A stretch of DNA of 64,000 bases from Hydrogenophilales bacterium 16-64-46 (GTDB lineage Bacteria; Pseudomonadota; Gammaproteobacteria; Burkholderiales; Thiobacillaceae), in contig NCGY01000009.1 of assembly GCA_002281775.1 (NCBI GenBank), positions 175,687 through 239,686 on the forward strand. The letters run 5' to 3'. This document shows, in pieces, positions 17,840-25,623 of the stretch; position 1 is the first letter of the stretch; every line of letters starts with the position of its first letter. The position numbers and the translations under genes were made by a program. Below the pieces are notes generated by a model. The model was given only the letters and a program-made list of their open reading frames with translations. It made no database searches and was not told the DNA's origin.

Positions 17840-18997
17840 ATGGCTGAAGAAAGCGATCAGGAACGGACAGAAGCCCCATCGCCACAGCGACTGGAAAAAG
17901 CACGTGAAGAAGGGCAGGTACCCCAGTCGCGCGAGCTGGCGACCTTCGTTGTGCTGATGACCGGCGGGGCCGCGCTGTGGATGACGGCCAGCCAGATGGG
18001 CCAGTCACTGTCCGGCATCGTGAAAAGCGGCCTCGCGTTCGAGCCGGCCGTGGCGCGCGACAGCCACTACGTGTTCGACAAGCTGTCGGGCCAGGTTTTT
18101 GATGCGTCGCTGGCGCTTGCCCCCTTCCTGCTGCTCGTCATCATCGCCACCCTGACCGGCCCGCTGCTGCTGCGCGGCTGGCTGTTCAGTTCCAAGGCGC
18201 TGATGCCCAAGTTCTCGCGCCTGAGCCCGCTGGCCGGCTTCAAGCGCATGTTTTCGCACCAAAGCGTAGTCGAGCTGGTGAAGTCGATCGCCAAGGTGGG
18301 GTTGCTGGGCAGCATCGCCACCTGGCTGGTGTGGAGCAACCTCGACGGCGCATTCTCGCTGGGCATCGAAAGCCCGGAGCAGGCTGTCGCCCATATGGGT
18401 GATCTGGTCGGCCGCATGTTCCTGCTGGCCACCGGGGCCATGATCTTCATCGTCGTGCTCGACGTGCCCTACCAGCTCTGGAGCCATCTCGACAAGCTGA
18501 AGATGACCAAGGAGCAACTCAAACAGGAAGCCAAGGAAAACGAGGGCGACCCCTACCTCAAGGCCCGCGTGCGCGCCACCCAGCGCGAAATGGCCCGCCG
18601 CCGCATGATGGCCGAGATTCCCACCGCTGACGTGGTGGTGACCAACCCGACCCACTACGCCGTGGCGCTGAAATACAGCGAAGGCAAGATGGGCGCACCG
18701 CGTGTGGTGGCCAAGGGTGCCGACGCCGTCGCTGCGAAGATCCGCGAACTCGCGGCTGAACACCGCGTGCCGCTGCTCGAAGCGCCGCCGCTCGCGCGTG
18801 CGCTGTATCGCCACACCGAACTCGGCGACGAAATCCCCGCCACGCTCTACGCCGCCGTGGCCGAAGTGCTGGCCTATGTGTTCCAGCTGCGTCACTTCCA
18901 GCAAGTCGGCGGGACCTACCCCAACGTCCCGGTCGACCTACCGGTGCCGCCCGAACTCGATCCGTTGCAGGCCCCTGACGCCGGAGTCCGCGCATGA
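17840..18997 (+). CDS. flhB: FlhB, flagellar export gate and substrate-specificity switch
   Basis: Membrane component of the flagellar type III export apparatus. The start at ATG 17840 gives the usual N-terminus MAEESDQERTEAPSPQRLEK, rather than a GTG 12 bases earlier. Four transmembrane helices fill residues 30-210. The autocleavage motif NPTH starts at residue 269, the same number as in E. coli, within VVVTNPTHYAVAL, so the hook-to-filament switch should work. The 385-residue length is normal. The stop overlaps the flhA start (ATGA). Confidence 0.96.
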   Translation: MAEESDQERTEAPSPQRLEKAREEGQVPQSRELATFVVLMTGGAALWMTASQMGQSLSGIVKSGLAFEPAVARDSHYVFDKLSGQVFDASLALAPFLLLVIIATLTGPLLLRGWLFSSKALMPKFSRLSPLAGFKRMFSHQSVVELVKSIAKVGLLGSIATWLVWSNLDGAFSLGIESPEQAVAHMGDLVGRMFLLATGAMIFIVVLDVPYQLWSHLDKLKMTKEQLKQEAKENEGDPYLKARVRATQREMARRRMMAEIPTADVVVTNPTHYAVALKYSEGKMGAPRVVAKGADAVAAKIRELAAEHRVPLLEAPPLARALYRHTELGDEIPATLYAAVAEVLAYVFQLRHFQQVGGTYPNVPVDLPVPPELDPLQAPDAGVRA

Positions 18998-21072
18998 ACG
19001 GCACACTGAACCTGGGCAATCTCTTCAACAGCGCCAACCTGCGGGCGCTGGCCGCGCCCATCTTCATCATCCTCATCCTGGCGATGCTGGTGCTGCCGCT
19101 GCCGCCGCTGGCGCTGGACATGCTGTTCACCTTCAACATCGCGCTGTCGATCATGGTGCTGCTGGTCGGCCTGTCGACCAAGAAGGCACTCGACTTCGCC
19201 GCCTTCCCCACGGTGCTGCTGCTCTCCACCCTGCTGCGGCTGTCGCTCAACGTCGCCTCCACCCGCGTGGTGCTGCTCGAAGGCCACACCGGCCCCGACG
19301 CGGCGGGCAAGGTGATCGAGGCCTTTGGCCATTTCCTCGTCGGCGGCAACTACGCGGTCGGCATCATCGTCTTCGTCATCCTGGTGGTGATCAACTTCAT
19401 CGTCATCACCAAGGGCGCAGGCCGCATCGCCGAGGTCAGCGCGCGCTTCACCCTCGACGCCATGCCCGGCAAGCAGATGGCCATCGACGCCGACCTCAAC
19501 GCCGGCCTCATAGACGAGAACGAGGCGCGTCGCCGCCGTGCGGAAATCTCGCAGGAAGCCGACTTCTACGGCTCGATGGATGGTGCCTCGAAATTCGTGC
19601 GTGGCGACGCCATCGCCGGCATTCTCATCCTGCTCATCAACATCATCGGCGGCTTCGTCGTCGGCGTGATGCAGCACGACCTGTCGATGGCCGACGCCGC
19701 CTCCAACTACACCCTGCTCGCCATCGGCGACGGCCTGGTGGCGCAGATTCCCGCGCTGGTGATTTCCATCGCCGCCGGCATCATCGTCAGCCGCGTGTCG
19801 ACGGAAGAAGACATCGCCGGCCAGATGCTCTCCAACGTCTTCAGCAAGACCCACGCGCTCTACATCACCGCCGGCATCCTCGGCATGATGGGCATGATTC
19901 CGGGGATGCCGAACTTCGCCTTCCTGCTGCTTGCCGCCGGCATGGTCTGGCTGGCCTGGCGCGGCAGCCACAAGCCGGCCACGCCCGCACCGGAAGTGGC
20001 TGCCGCGCCGGTGGCTGCGGTGGAAGCGCAGGAAGCCAGCTGGGAAGACGTCGCGCCCATCGACACCCTCGGCCTCGAAGTCGGCTACCGCCTGATTCCG
20101 CTGGTGGACAGCGCCGCCGACGGTGAACTGGTGCGCCGCATCAAGGGCATCCGCAAGAAATTCGCGCGCGAGATCGGCTTCCTGCCGCCTGCCGTGCACA
20201 TCCGCGACAACCTCGAAATCAATCCCAACAGCTACCGCATCACCCTCAAGGGTGTGGAAATCGGCAACGGCGAAGTGCGCACCGGTTCCTTCCTCGCCAT
20301 CGATCCGGGCAGCGTCGTGGCGGCCCTGCCGGGCACCCCGACCAAGGACCCGGCCTTCGGCCTGCCGGCGGTGTGGATCGAGGCCGACATGCGCGAGCAG
20401 GCGCAGGCCATGGGCTACACCGTGGTCGACGCCGGCACGGTCGTCGCCACCCACCTCAACCATCTCGTCACCCAGCACGCCGCCGAGCTGCTCGGCCGCC
20501 AGGAAACCCAGGCGCTGCTCGACCATCTCGGCAAGAGCGCGCCCAAGCTGGTCGAAGACCTGGTGCCCAAGCTGCTGCCGGTTTCGGCGCTACAAAAGGT
20601 GCTGCAGAACCTGCTCATCGAAGGCGTGGCCATCCGTGACATGCGCAGCATCCTCGACACCCTGCTCGAACACGCCGCCCGCGTGCAGGACCCCAACGAG
20701 CTGACCGCGCTGGTGCGCGTCGCGCTCGGCCGGTCCATCGTGCAGCAGATTTACGGCGCGACCGGCGAACTGCCGGTGATGGCGCTGGACCAGAACCTGG
20801 AGCGCCTGCTGATGCAGAGTCTGCAGGCCGGCAGCGAAGGCGCGGCGATGGAGCCGGGCCTGGCCGACAGCCTGCTGGCCCGCACCCACGCCAGCGCCCA
20901 GCGCCAGGAGGCACTCGGCCATCCGGCCGTGCTGCTGACGCCGGCGGTGCTGCGTCCGCTGCTCGCCCGTTTCCTGCGGCGCACCGTGCCGCAACTCAAG
21001 GTGCTTTCGCACGCTGAAGTGCCCGAAGGCAAACAGATCAAAGTGACTTCCCTGGTAGGAGGAGCAGCATGA
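18994..21072 (+). CDS. flhA: FlhA, flagellar export gate protein
   Basis: Proton-driven export-gate component. The 692-residue protein has about eight transmembrane helices in residues 18-310, with the FHIPEP-family signature region STRVVLLEGHTGPDAAGKVI near residue 90, and the conserved cytoplasmic stretch VRGDAIAGILILLINIIGG. The C-terminal cytoplasmic domain (from about residue 345) forms the nonameric ring that docks chaperone-substrate complexes. It overlaps flhB upstream and flhF downstream by four bases each, so the three are translationally coupled. Confidence 0.96.
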   Translation: MNGTLNLGNLFNSANLRALAAPIFIILILAMLVLPLPPLALDMLFTFNIALSIMVLLVGLSTKKALDFAAFPTVLLLSTLLRLSLNVASTRVVLLEGHTGPDAAGKVIEAFGHFLVGGNYAVGIIVFVILVVINFIVITKGAGRIAEVSARFTLDAMPGKQMAIDADLNAGLIDENEARRRRAEISQEADFYGSMDGASKFVRGDAIAGILILLINIIGGFVVGVMQHDLSMADAASNYTLLAIGDGLVAQIPALVISIAAGIIVSRVSTEEDIAGQMLSNVFSKTHALYITAGILGMMGMIPGMPNFAFLLLAAGMVWLAWRGSHKPATPAPEVAAAPVAAVEAQEASWEDVAPIDTLGLEVGYRLIPLVDSAADGELVRRIKGIRKKFAREIGFLPPAVHIRDNLEINPNSYRITLKGVEIGNGEVRTGSFLAIDPGSVVAALPGTPTKDPAFGLPAVWIEADMREQAQAMGYTVVDAGTVVATHLNHLVTQHAAELLGRQETQALLDHLGKSAPKLVEDLVPKLLPVSALQKVLQNLLIEGVAIRDMRSILDTLLEHAARVQDPNELTALVRVALGRSIVQQIYGATGELPVMALDQNLERLLMQSLQAGSEGAAMEPGLADSLLARTHASAQRQEALGHPAVLLTPAVLRPLLARFLRRTVPQLKVLSHAEVPEGKQIKVTSLVGGAA

Positions 21073-22424
21073 ACGTGAAACGCATCGTCGCCAAGACATC
21101 CCGTGAGGCCATGCGCCAGTTGCGCGAGGTACTCGGTCCGGACGCCGTCATCCTGTCGAACCGCGCGGTCGAAGGCGGCGTCGAGGTGCTCGCCATGCCG
21201 GCCGAGGCCATCGCCTCGATGGCTCCGCCGGTCGACGACACGCCGCCGCTGCCGCGTGCCGAGGATTTCCGCAGCCGCACGCAGGAAGCTGCACCGCGCC
21301 AGCCGCGTCTGCGCGACACGCCGGTGCGCGAGACTGCACCGCACCCCTACGACGACTTCGCGCGTCCCGCGCCCGCAGCGTCCGCCGCCCCGCGCAACGA
21401 AGCCGAGCCCGCCGTCAGCTTCAAGCGCCGGCTGGTCGAGCGAGTAGCCGTGCCCACGCCGGAAAGCGCCGAGATGACGCAGAGCATCCTCGCCGAGCTC
21501 AAGGCCATGCGCACCCGCCTCGAAACCCGCATCGACGACCTCGCCTGGCGCGAGCTGCCGGGACGCGACCCCGCCGGTGCCGCGCTGATGCGCGACCTGC
21601 TGTCGGCCGGCTTTTCCGCCACGCTGGCGCGCGACATGCGCGACAGCCTGCCGCACGACGAGGGCGACGCCCAGGTGTGGATGCGCAACACCCTGATGAA
21701 GCGCCTCTCCGTGATGCAGCACGAAACCGACCTACTCGACGAAGGCGGCGTGTTCGCCCTCATGGGCCCGACCGGTGCCGGCAAGACCACCACCACCGCC
21801 AAGCTCGCCGCCCGTTTCGTGGTGCGCCACGGCGCGGAAAAACTCGCGCTGCTCACCACCGACAGCTACCGTATCGGCGGCCACGAGCAGCTGCGCATCT
21901 ACGGCAAGATTCTTGGCGTGACCGTACACGCTGTGCGCGATGCTGCCGACCTCAAGCTCGCGCTGGCCGAACTGCGCAATAAACATACGGTGCTGATCGA
22001 CACCGTCGGCATGAGCCAGCGCGACCAGGCCGTGGCCGAACAGGTGGAAATGCTGTGCCAGGCCGGCCAGCCGATCAAGCGCCTCTTGATGCTCAACGCC
22101 ACCAGCCACGGCGACACGCTGAACGAGGTGGTCGAAGCCTATCGCCGCCGCGGCCTCGACGGCTGCATCCTCACCAAGATCGACGAGGCCGCCAGCCTGG
22201 GCCCCGCGCTCGACTGCGCCATCCGCCACGACCTGATGGTGCATTACCTCGCCACCGGCCAGCGTGTGCCGGAAGACCTGCACCTGGCCAACCGCCAGTA
22301 CCTGATCCACCGCGCCTTCAAGACCCGCACGCTGTCCTCGCCCTGGCAACTCGACGAACACGAGCTCGCCTACGCGATGAGCGGCCATTCGGTCCACGCA
22401 GAAAGCGCGGTGTCCCTTGGATAA
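21069..22424 (+). CDS. flhF: FlhF, SRP-type GTPase for flagellar placement
   Basis: FlhF sets the site and number of polar flagella. The 451-residue product has the B domain (residues 1-150, variable and Pro/Ala-rich), an N-domain and the G domain with G1 GPTGAGKTTTTAKLA near residue 233, LLTTDSYRIGGHEQL, IDTVGMSQRD (G3) and TKIDEA (G4). Presence of FlhF with FlhG points to polar flagellation even though the master regulator is FlhDC. It overlaps flhA by ATGA and flhG by eight bases. Confidence 0.95.
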   Translation: MNVKRIVAKTSREAMRQLREVLGPDAVILSNRAVEGGVEVLAMPAEAIASMAPPVDDTPPLPRAEDFRSRTQEAAPRQPRLRDTPVRETAPHPYDDFARPAPAASAAPRNEAEPAVSFKRRLVERVAVPTPESAEMTQSILAELKAMRTRLETRIDDLAWRELPGRDPAGAALMRDLLSAGFSATLARDMRDSLPHDEGDAQVWMRNTLMKRLSVMQHETDLLDEGGVFALMGPTGAGKTTTTAKLAARFVVRHGAEKLALLTTDSYRIGGHEQLRIYGKILGVTVHAVRDAADLKLALAELRNKHTVLIDTVGMSQRDQAVAEQVEMLCQAGQPIKRLLMLNATSHGDTLNEVVEAYRRRGLDGCILTKIDEAASLGPALDCAIRHDLMVHYLATGQRVPEDLHLANRQYLIHRAFKTRTLSSPWQLDEHELAYAMSGHSVHAESAVSLG

Positions 22425-23301
22425 GCTCAAGACCGACCAGGCCGCCGGCCTGCGCCGCCTACTGGGCCAGCCGCCTGCCGGCCTGCAGGTGATCACCGTG
22501 ATGAGCGGCCAGAAAGGCGCGGGCAAGACCATCGCCACCGCCAACCTCGCCGCCGCGCTTGCCCGCGCCGGCCGCGACGTGCTCATCATCGACCAGGCCC
22601 GCCACGGGCGCGGTGCCGCGGCCGCGCTGGGACTGGTACCGCTGCACGACGTCTCCGACGTGCTCGCCGGTCGCTGCACGCTGGAAGACCTCATCCTCAC
22701 CGGCCCGGACAACGTGCAGGTGCTGCCCATCGGCGGCGGCTTCACCCGCCTGGGCCGCCTGTCCGAGCGCGACCAGGACTGGCTCGCCGCGCGCTTCGAC
22801 CGCCTGCAATGCGGCGTCGACGTGGTCCTGGTCGACATGGAAGACGCGACCGATCCCGACGCGCTGCCGCTGGGTCTGGCCGCCTCCGAAATCCTCATCG
22901 TGTTGCCGCCCGGCCAGGCCGCGCTCACCGACTGCTACACCCTGGTGAAGCGGCTGGCGATGAACTTCGGCAAGCGCCAGTTCCGTCTGCTGCTCAACCG
23001 CGCCGCCTCGGCCGACCAGGCACGCGCCGTGGCGCACAATTTTGCCGACACCGCCCACCGCTATCTCGGCGTCACCATCGACACCCTGGGCTACCTGCCG
23101 CGCGATGAACAGCTCGACCGTGCCAGCCGCCTGCGCACTTCTGTGATCGAGGCGTTTCCCGTCTCGCAGTCCACCTCGCAGTTCCGCAAGCTGGCCGACC
23201 ATCTGCTGCGCTGGCCGCAACCGGCGGGCCTGGGTGGGGTAGGGGGCTTCATGCAGCGCGTGATGCAGGGCGGCCGCCTGGTCGAGGCCTGCAGGCACTG
23301 A
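22417..23301 (+). CDS. flhG: FlhG/FleN, MinD-like ATPase limiting flagellar number
   Basis: MinD/ParA-family ATPase that works against FlhF. The 294-residue product has a P-loop MSGQKGAGKT (residues 29-38), in which the second glycine of the usual deviant Walker A is missing (KGAGKT for KGGxGKT), then VLIIDQARHG and VVLVDMEDATDPDAL. The C-terminal helix region is amphipathic, as needed for membrane binding. The likely start is TTG 22417, overlapping the end of flhF by eight bases; no better-placed ATG exists before the P-loop. Confidence 0.9.
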   Translation: MDKLKTDQAAGLRRLLGQPPAGLQVITVMSGQKGAGKTIATANLAAALARAGRDVLIIDQARHGRGAAAALGLVPLHDVSDVLAGRCTLEDLILTGPDNVQVLPIGGGFTRLGRLSERDQDWLAARFDRLQCGVDVVLVDMEDATDPDALPLGLAASEILIVLPPGQAALTDCYTLVKRLAMNFGKRQFRLLLNRAASADQARAVAHNFADTAHRYLGVTIDTLGYLPRDEQLDRASRLRTSVIEAFPVSQSTSQFRKLADHLLRWPQPAGLGGVGGFMQRVMQGGRLVEACRH

Positions 23302-23310
23302 GGCGGCCGC

Positions 23311-24054
23311 ATGATGTACACCGCAAGCGGCAAGAAACAGCGTGACGAAAAGAGCGAACTGCTCGAACAGTACATGCCCATGGTCAAGCGGCTGGCGCAT
23401 CACATGATGGGCCGGCTGCCGCCGAGCGTGGAAGAAGACGATCTGGTGCAGGCCGGCATGATCGGCCTCATCGACGCCATCAGCCGCTACGACGAGGCGC
23501 AGAGCGCGCAGTTCGAGGCCTACGCCATCCAGCGCATCCGTGGCTCCATGATCGACGAGCTGCGCCACCTCGACTGGATGCCGCGCAGTGCCCGCCAGTC
23601 CATGCGCAAGATCGAGGACGTGATCAGCAAGCTGCAGCACCGCCTCGGCCGCCAGCCAGGCGAAGCCGAGATCGCCAGCGAGATGAAGCTGCCGCTCAGC
23701 GAATACCAGGCCATGCTGGGCGACGCGCGTGGCCACCAGCTGCTGTATTTCGAGGACTTCGGCGACTCCGACGAGGACGACTCCTTCCTCGACAAGCAAT
23801 CCGCCGACGAAGCCTCGATGCCGCTGCCGCAGCTGCTGGACGCCAACCTGCGCGCCTGCATCATCGCCGGCATTGAAAACCTGCCCGAACGCGAGCAACT
23901 GCTGATGTCGCTGTACTACGAACAGGAACTCAACCTGCGCGAGATCGCCGAGGTCTTCGGCGTGTCCGAATCGCGCATCTGTCAGCTGCACGGCCAGGCC
24001 ATCGCCCGCCTGCGCGCCAAACTCAAGGAAGACGCATGGATCGCGCAAGCCTGA
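23311..24054 (+). CDS. fliA: FliA, flagellar sigma factor sigma28
   Basis: Directs RNA polymerase to late flagellar promoters. The 247-residue protein carries sigma region 2 (LVQAGMIGLIDAISRYD near residue 52, IRGSMIDELRHLDWMPRS), region 3 and region 4 (LREIAEVFGVSESRICQLH near residue 212). It is encoded in the export operon nine bases after flhG and overlaps the following stator gene by 19 bases, so production of sigma28 and of the second stator are linked. Confidence 0.96.
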   Translation: MMYTASGKKQRDEKSELLEQYMPMVKRLAHHMMGRLPPSVEEDDLVQAGMIGLIDAISRYDEAQSAQFEAYAIQRIRGSMIDELRHLDWMPRSARQSMRKIEDVISKLQHRLGRQPGEAEIASEMKLPLSEYQAMLGDARGHQLLYFEDFGDSDEDDSFLDKQSADEASMPLPQLLDANLRACIIAGIENLPEREQLLMSLYYEQELNLREIAEVFGVSESRICQLHGQAIARLRAKLKEDAWIAQA

Positions 24055-24773
24055 TCGGGCTGGTACTCGGGGTCGCCGCCATCGTCGGCGGCCAGGCCAT
24101 CGAAGGCGGCCAGCTCGGCATCCTCATGCAGCCGGCGGCGTTCGTCATCGTCGTCGTCGGCACACTGGCGGCGGTGCTGCTGCACCATCCGCTGCCGGTC
24201 TTCCTCAAGGGCATGCGCATGGCGCGCTGGGCGTTCCGCCCGCCGGAATCTGACGCGCTCGCCACCATCCGCCGCATCGTCCAGTGGTCGCATACCGCGC
24301 GCACCGACGGCATGCTGGCGCTGGAAAAATACGTCAACACGACGCGCGATCCCTTCCATAAAGCCGGCCTGCAGCTGCTCGTCGACGGGGCCGACGCCGC
24401 CAAGCTGCGCGACACGCTGGACGTGCAGATCGTCAGCTACGAAACCCACGAACGCCAAGCCGCCCGGGTGTGGGAAATTGCCGGCGGCTACGCGCCCACG
24501 CTCGGTATCCTGGGTGCGGTGCTGGGGCTCATCCACGTCATGGAAAACCTCTCCGACCCGAGCAAGCTGGGCGGCGGCATCGCCGTGGCGTTTGTTGCCA
24601 CCATCTACGGCGTGGGACTGGCCAACCTGGTGTTCCTGCCCATCGCCAACAAGATCAAGTTCGCCATCGCCCGCCAGGTCGCCGAACGCGAAATCCTCTG
24701 CGACGGCCTGGCCGGCATCGCCCAGGGCGACAACCCGCGCATCATCGAGGCCAAGCTGAAGGGCTACCTCTAA
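24036..24773 (+). CDS. motC: MotC, second stator channel subunit (MotA/PomA family)
   Basis: The 245-residue protein is a second MotA-family subunit, shorter than MotA of this genome and closer in size to PomA/MotC of Pseudomonas and Vibrio (about 250). It has four helices, a cytoplasmic loop with YETHERQAARVWEIAGGYAP (near residue 133) and GILGAVLGLIHVMENL opening helix 3. Its start lies inside the fliA coding sequence, and motD follows three bases after its stop. Confidence 0.93.
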   Translation: MDRASLIGLVLGVAAIVGGQAIEGGQLGILMQPAAFVIVVVGTLAAVLLHHPLPVFLKGMRMARWAFRPPESDALATIRRIVQWSHTARTDGMLALEKYVNTTRDPFHKAGLQLLVDGADAAKLRDTLDVQIVSYETHERQAARVWEIAGGYAPTLGILGAVLGLIHVMENLSDPSKLGGGIAVAFVATIYGVGLANLVFLPIANKIKFAIARQVAEREILCDGLAGIAQGDNPRIIEAKLKGYL

Positions 24774-24776
24774 TCC

Positions 24777-25565
24777 ATGCGCCGCCGCCGCCGCATCGCC
24801 TTCGAGCACGAGAACGCCGATCGCTGGCTGATCTCCTACGCCGACTTCATCACCTTGCTGTTTGCCTTCTTCGTGGTGATGTACGCCGTGTCGGCGGTCA
24901 ACGAAAGCAAGTACCGCGTGCTTGCCGATGCGCTTGGCGACGCCTTCGGCAAGACGCCGTCCCCGGTCGATGCGCCCGTGCCCAATCCGCGCCCGGCGAA
25001 GCCTTTGCCGCCCGAGGTGAAGCAGCGCACGCTCAAGCAGCAGCAGGCGCTGGAAGAACGTGAACACATGAAGGCAGTGGCCAACAACCTGCTGGAGGCC
25101 ATGGGGCCGCTGGTCAAGGAAGGCAAGGTGCGGGTCACGCAGAGCCGGCGCGGCGTCACCATCGAGATCAACGCCAACGTGCTGTTCCGGCCGGGTGAAG
25201 CCGACCTCCAGCCCGATTCGCTGGGCGTGCTGCGCGCGGTGGCCACCACCCTGGCGCGCGAGCCCTTCAACCTGGAAATCACCGGCCACACCGACAACGT
25301 GCCGATCAAAAGCCCGCAGTTTCCGTCCAACTGGGAGCTTTCAGCCGTGCGCGCCAGCAGCGTGGTGCGCCTGTTTGCCGACAGCGGCATCGACCCCATG
25401 CGGCTCTACGCCATCGGCCGAGAGGCCAGCCAGCCGGTGGCCAGCAACGCCACGGCAGAGGGCAGGGCGCGCAACCGCCGGGTGGAACTGATGATTTTGT
25501 CCAGCCTGCCCGACGTGGCCGAAGAAATCCCGGTCAAACAGCCCGTACCCGCCGCCCGACCTTGA
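24777..25565 (+). CDS. motD: MotD, second stator peptidoglycan-binding subunit (MotB family)
   Basis: Partner of MotC. One transmembrane helix WLISYADFITLLFAFFVVMY carries the ion-binding Asp at residue 23. The OmpA-like domain has ITGHTDNVPI (near residue 167) and NWELSAVRASS. The 262-residue length is shorter than MotB (330) because the charged linker is compact. The paired stators MotAB and MotCD are known in Pseudomonas to serve swimming and swarming under different conditions. Ends the operon; lon follows after 58 bases. Confidence 0.93.
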   Translation: MRRRRRIAFEHENADRWLISYADFITLLFAFFVVMYAVSAVNESKYRVLADALGDAFGKTPSPVDAPVPNPRPAKPLPPEVKQRTLKQQQALEEREHMKAVANNLLEAMGPLVKEGKVRVTQSRRGVTIEINANVLFRPGEADLQPDSLGVLRAVATTLAREPFNLEITGHTDNVPIKSPQFPSNWELSAVRASSVVRLFADSGIDPMRLYAIGREASQPVASNATAEGRARNRRVELMILSSLPDVAEEIPVKQPVPAARP

Positions 25566-25623
25566 AAACGCCCGGACAGCCCCGATACTTCGTGGATACC
25601 AAACCCAACACGAAGATCGGACC

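Noticed and set aside
18916..20526. 536-residue minus-strand frame opposite flhA
   Set aside because: His/Gly/Asp-rich shadow of FlhA codons; no start context or domain.
22459..24048. 529-residue minus-strand frame opposite flhG and fliA
   Set aside because: Shadow of two well-identified plus-strand genes.
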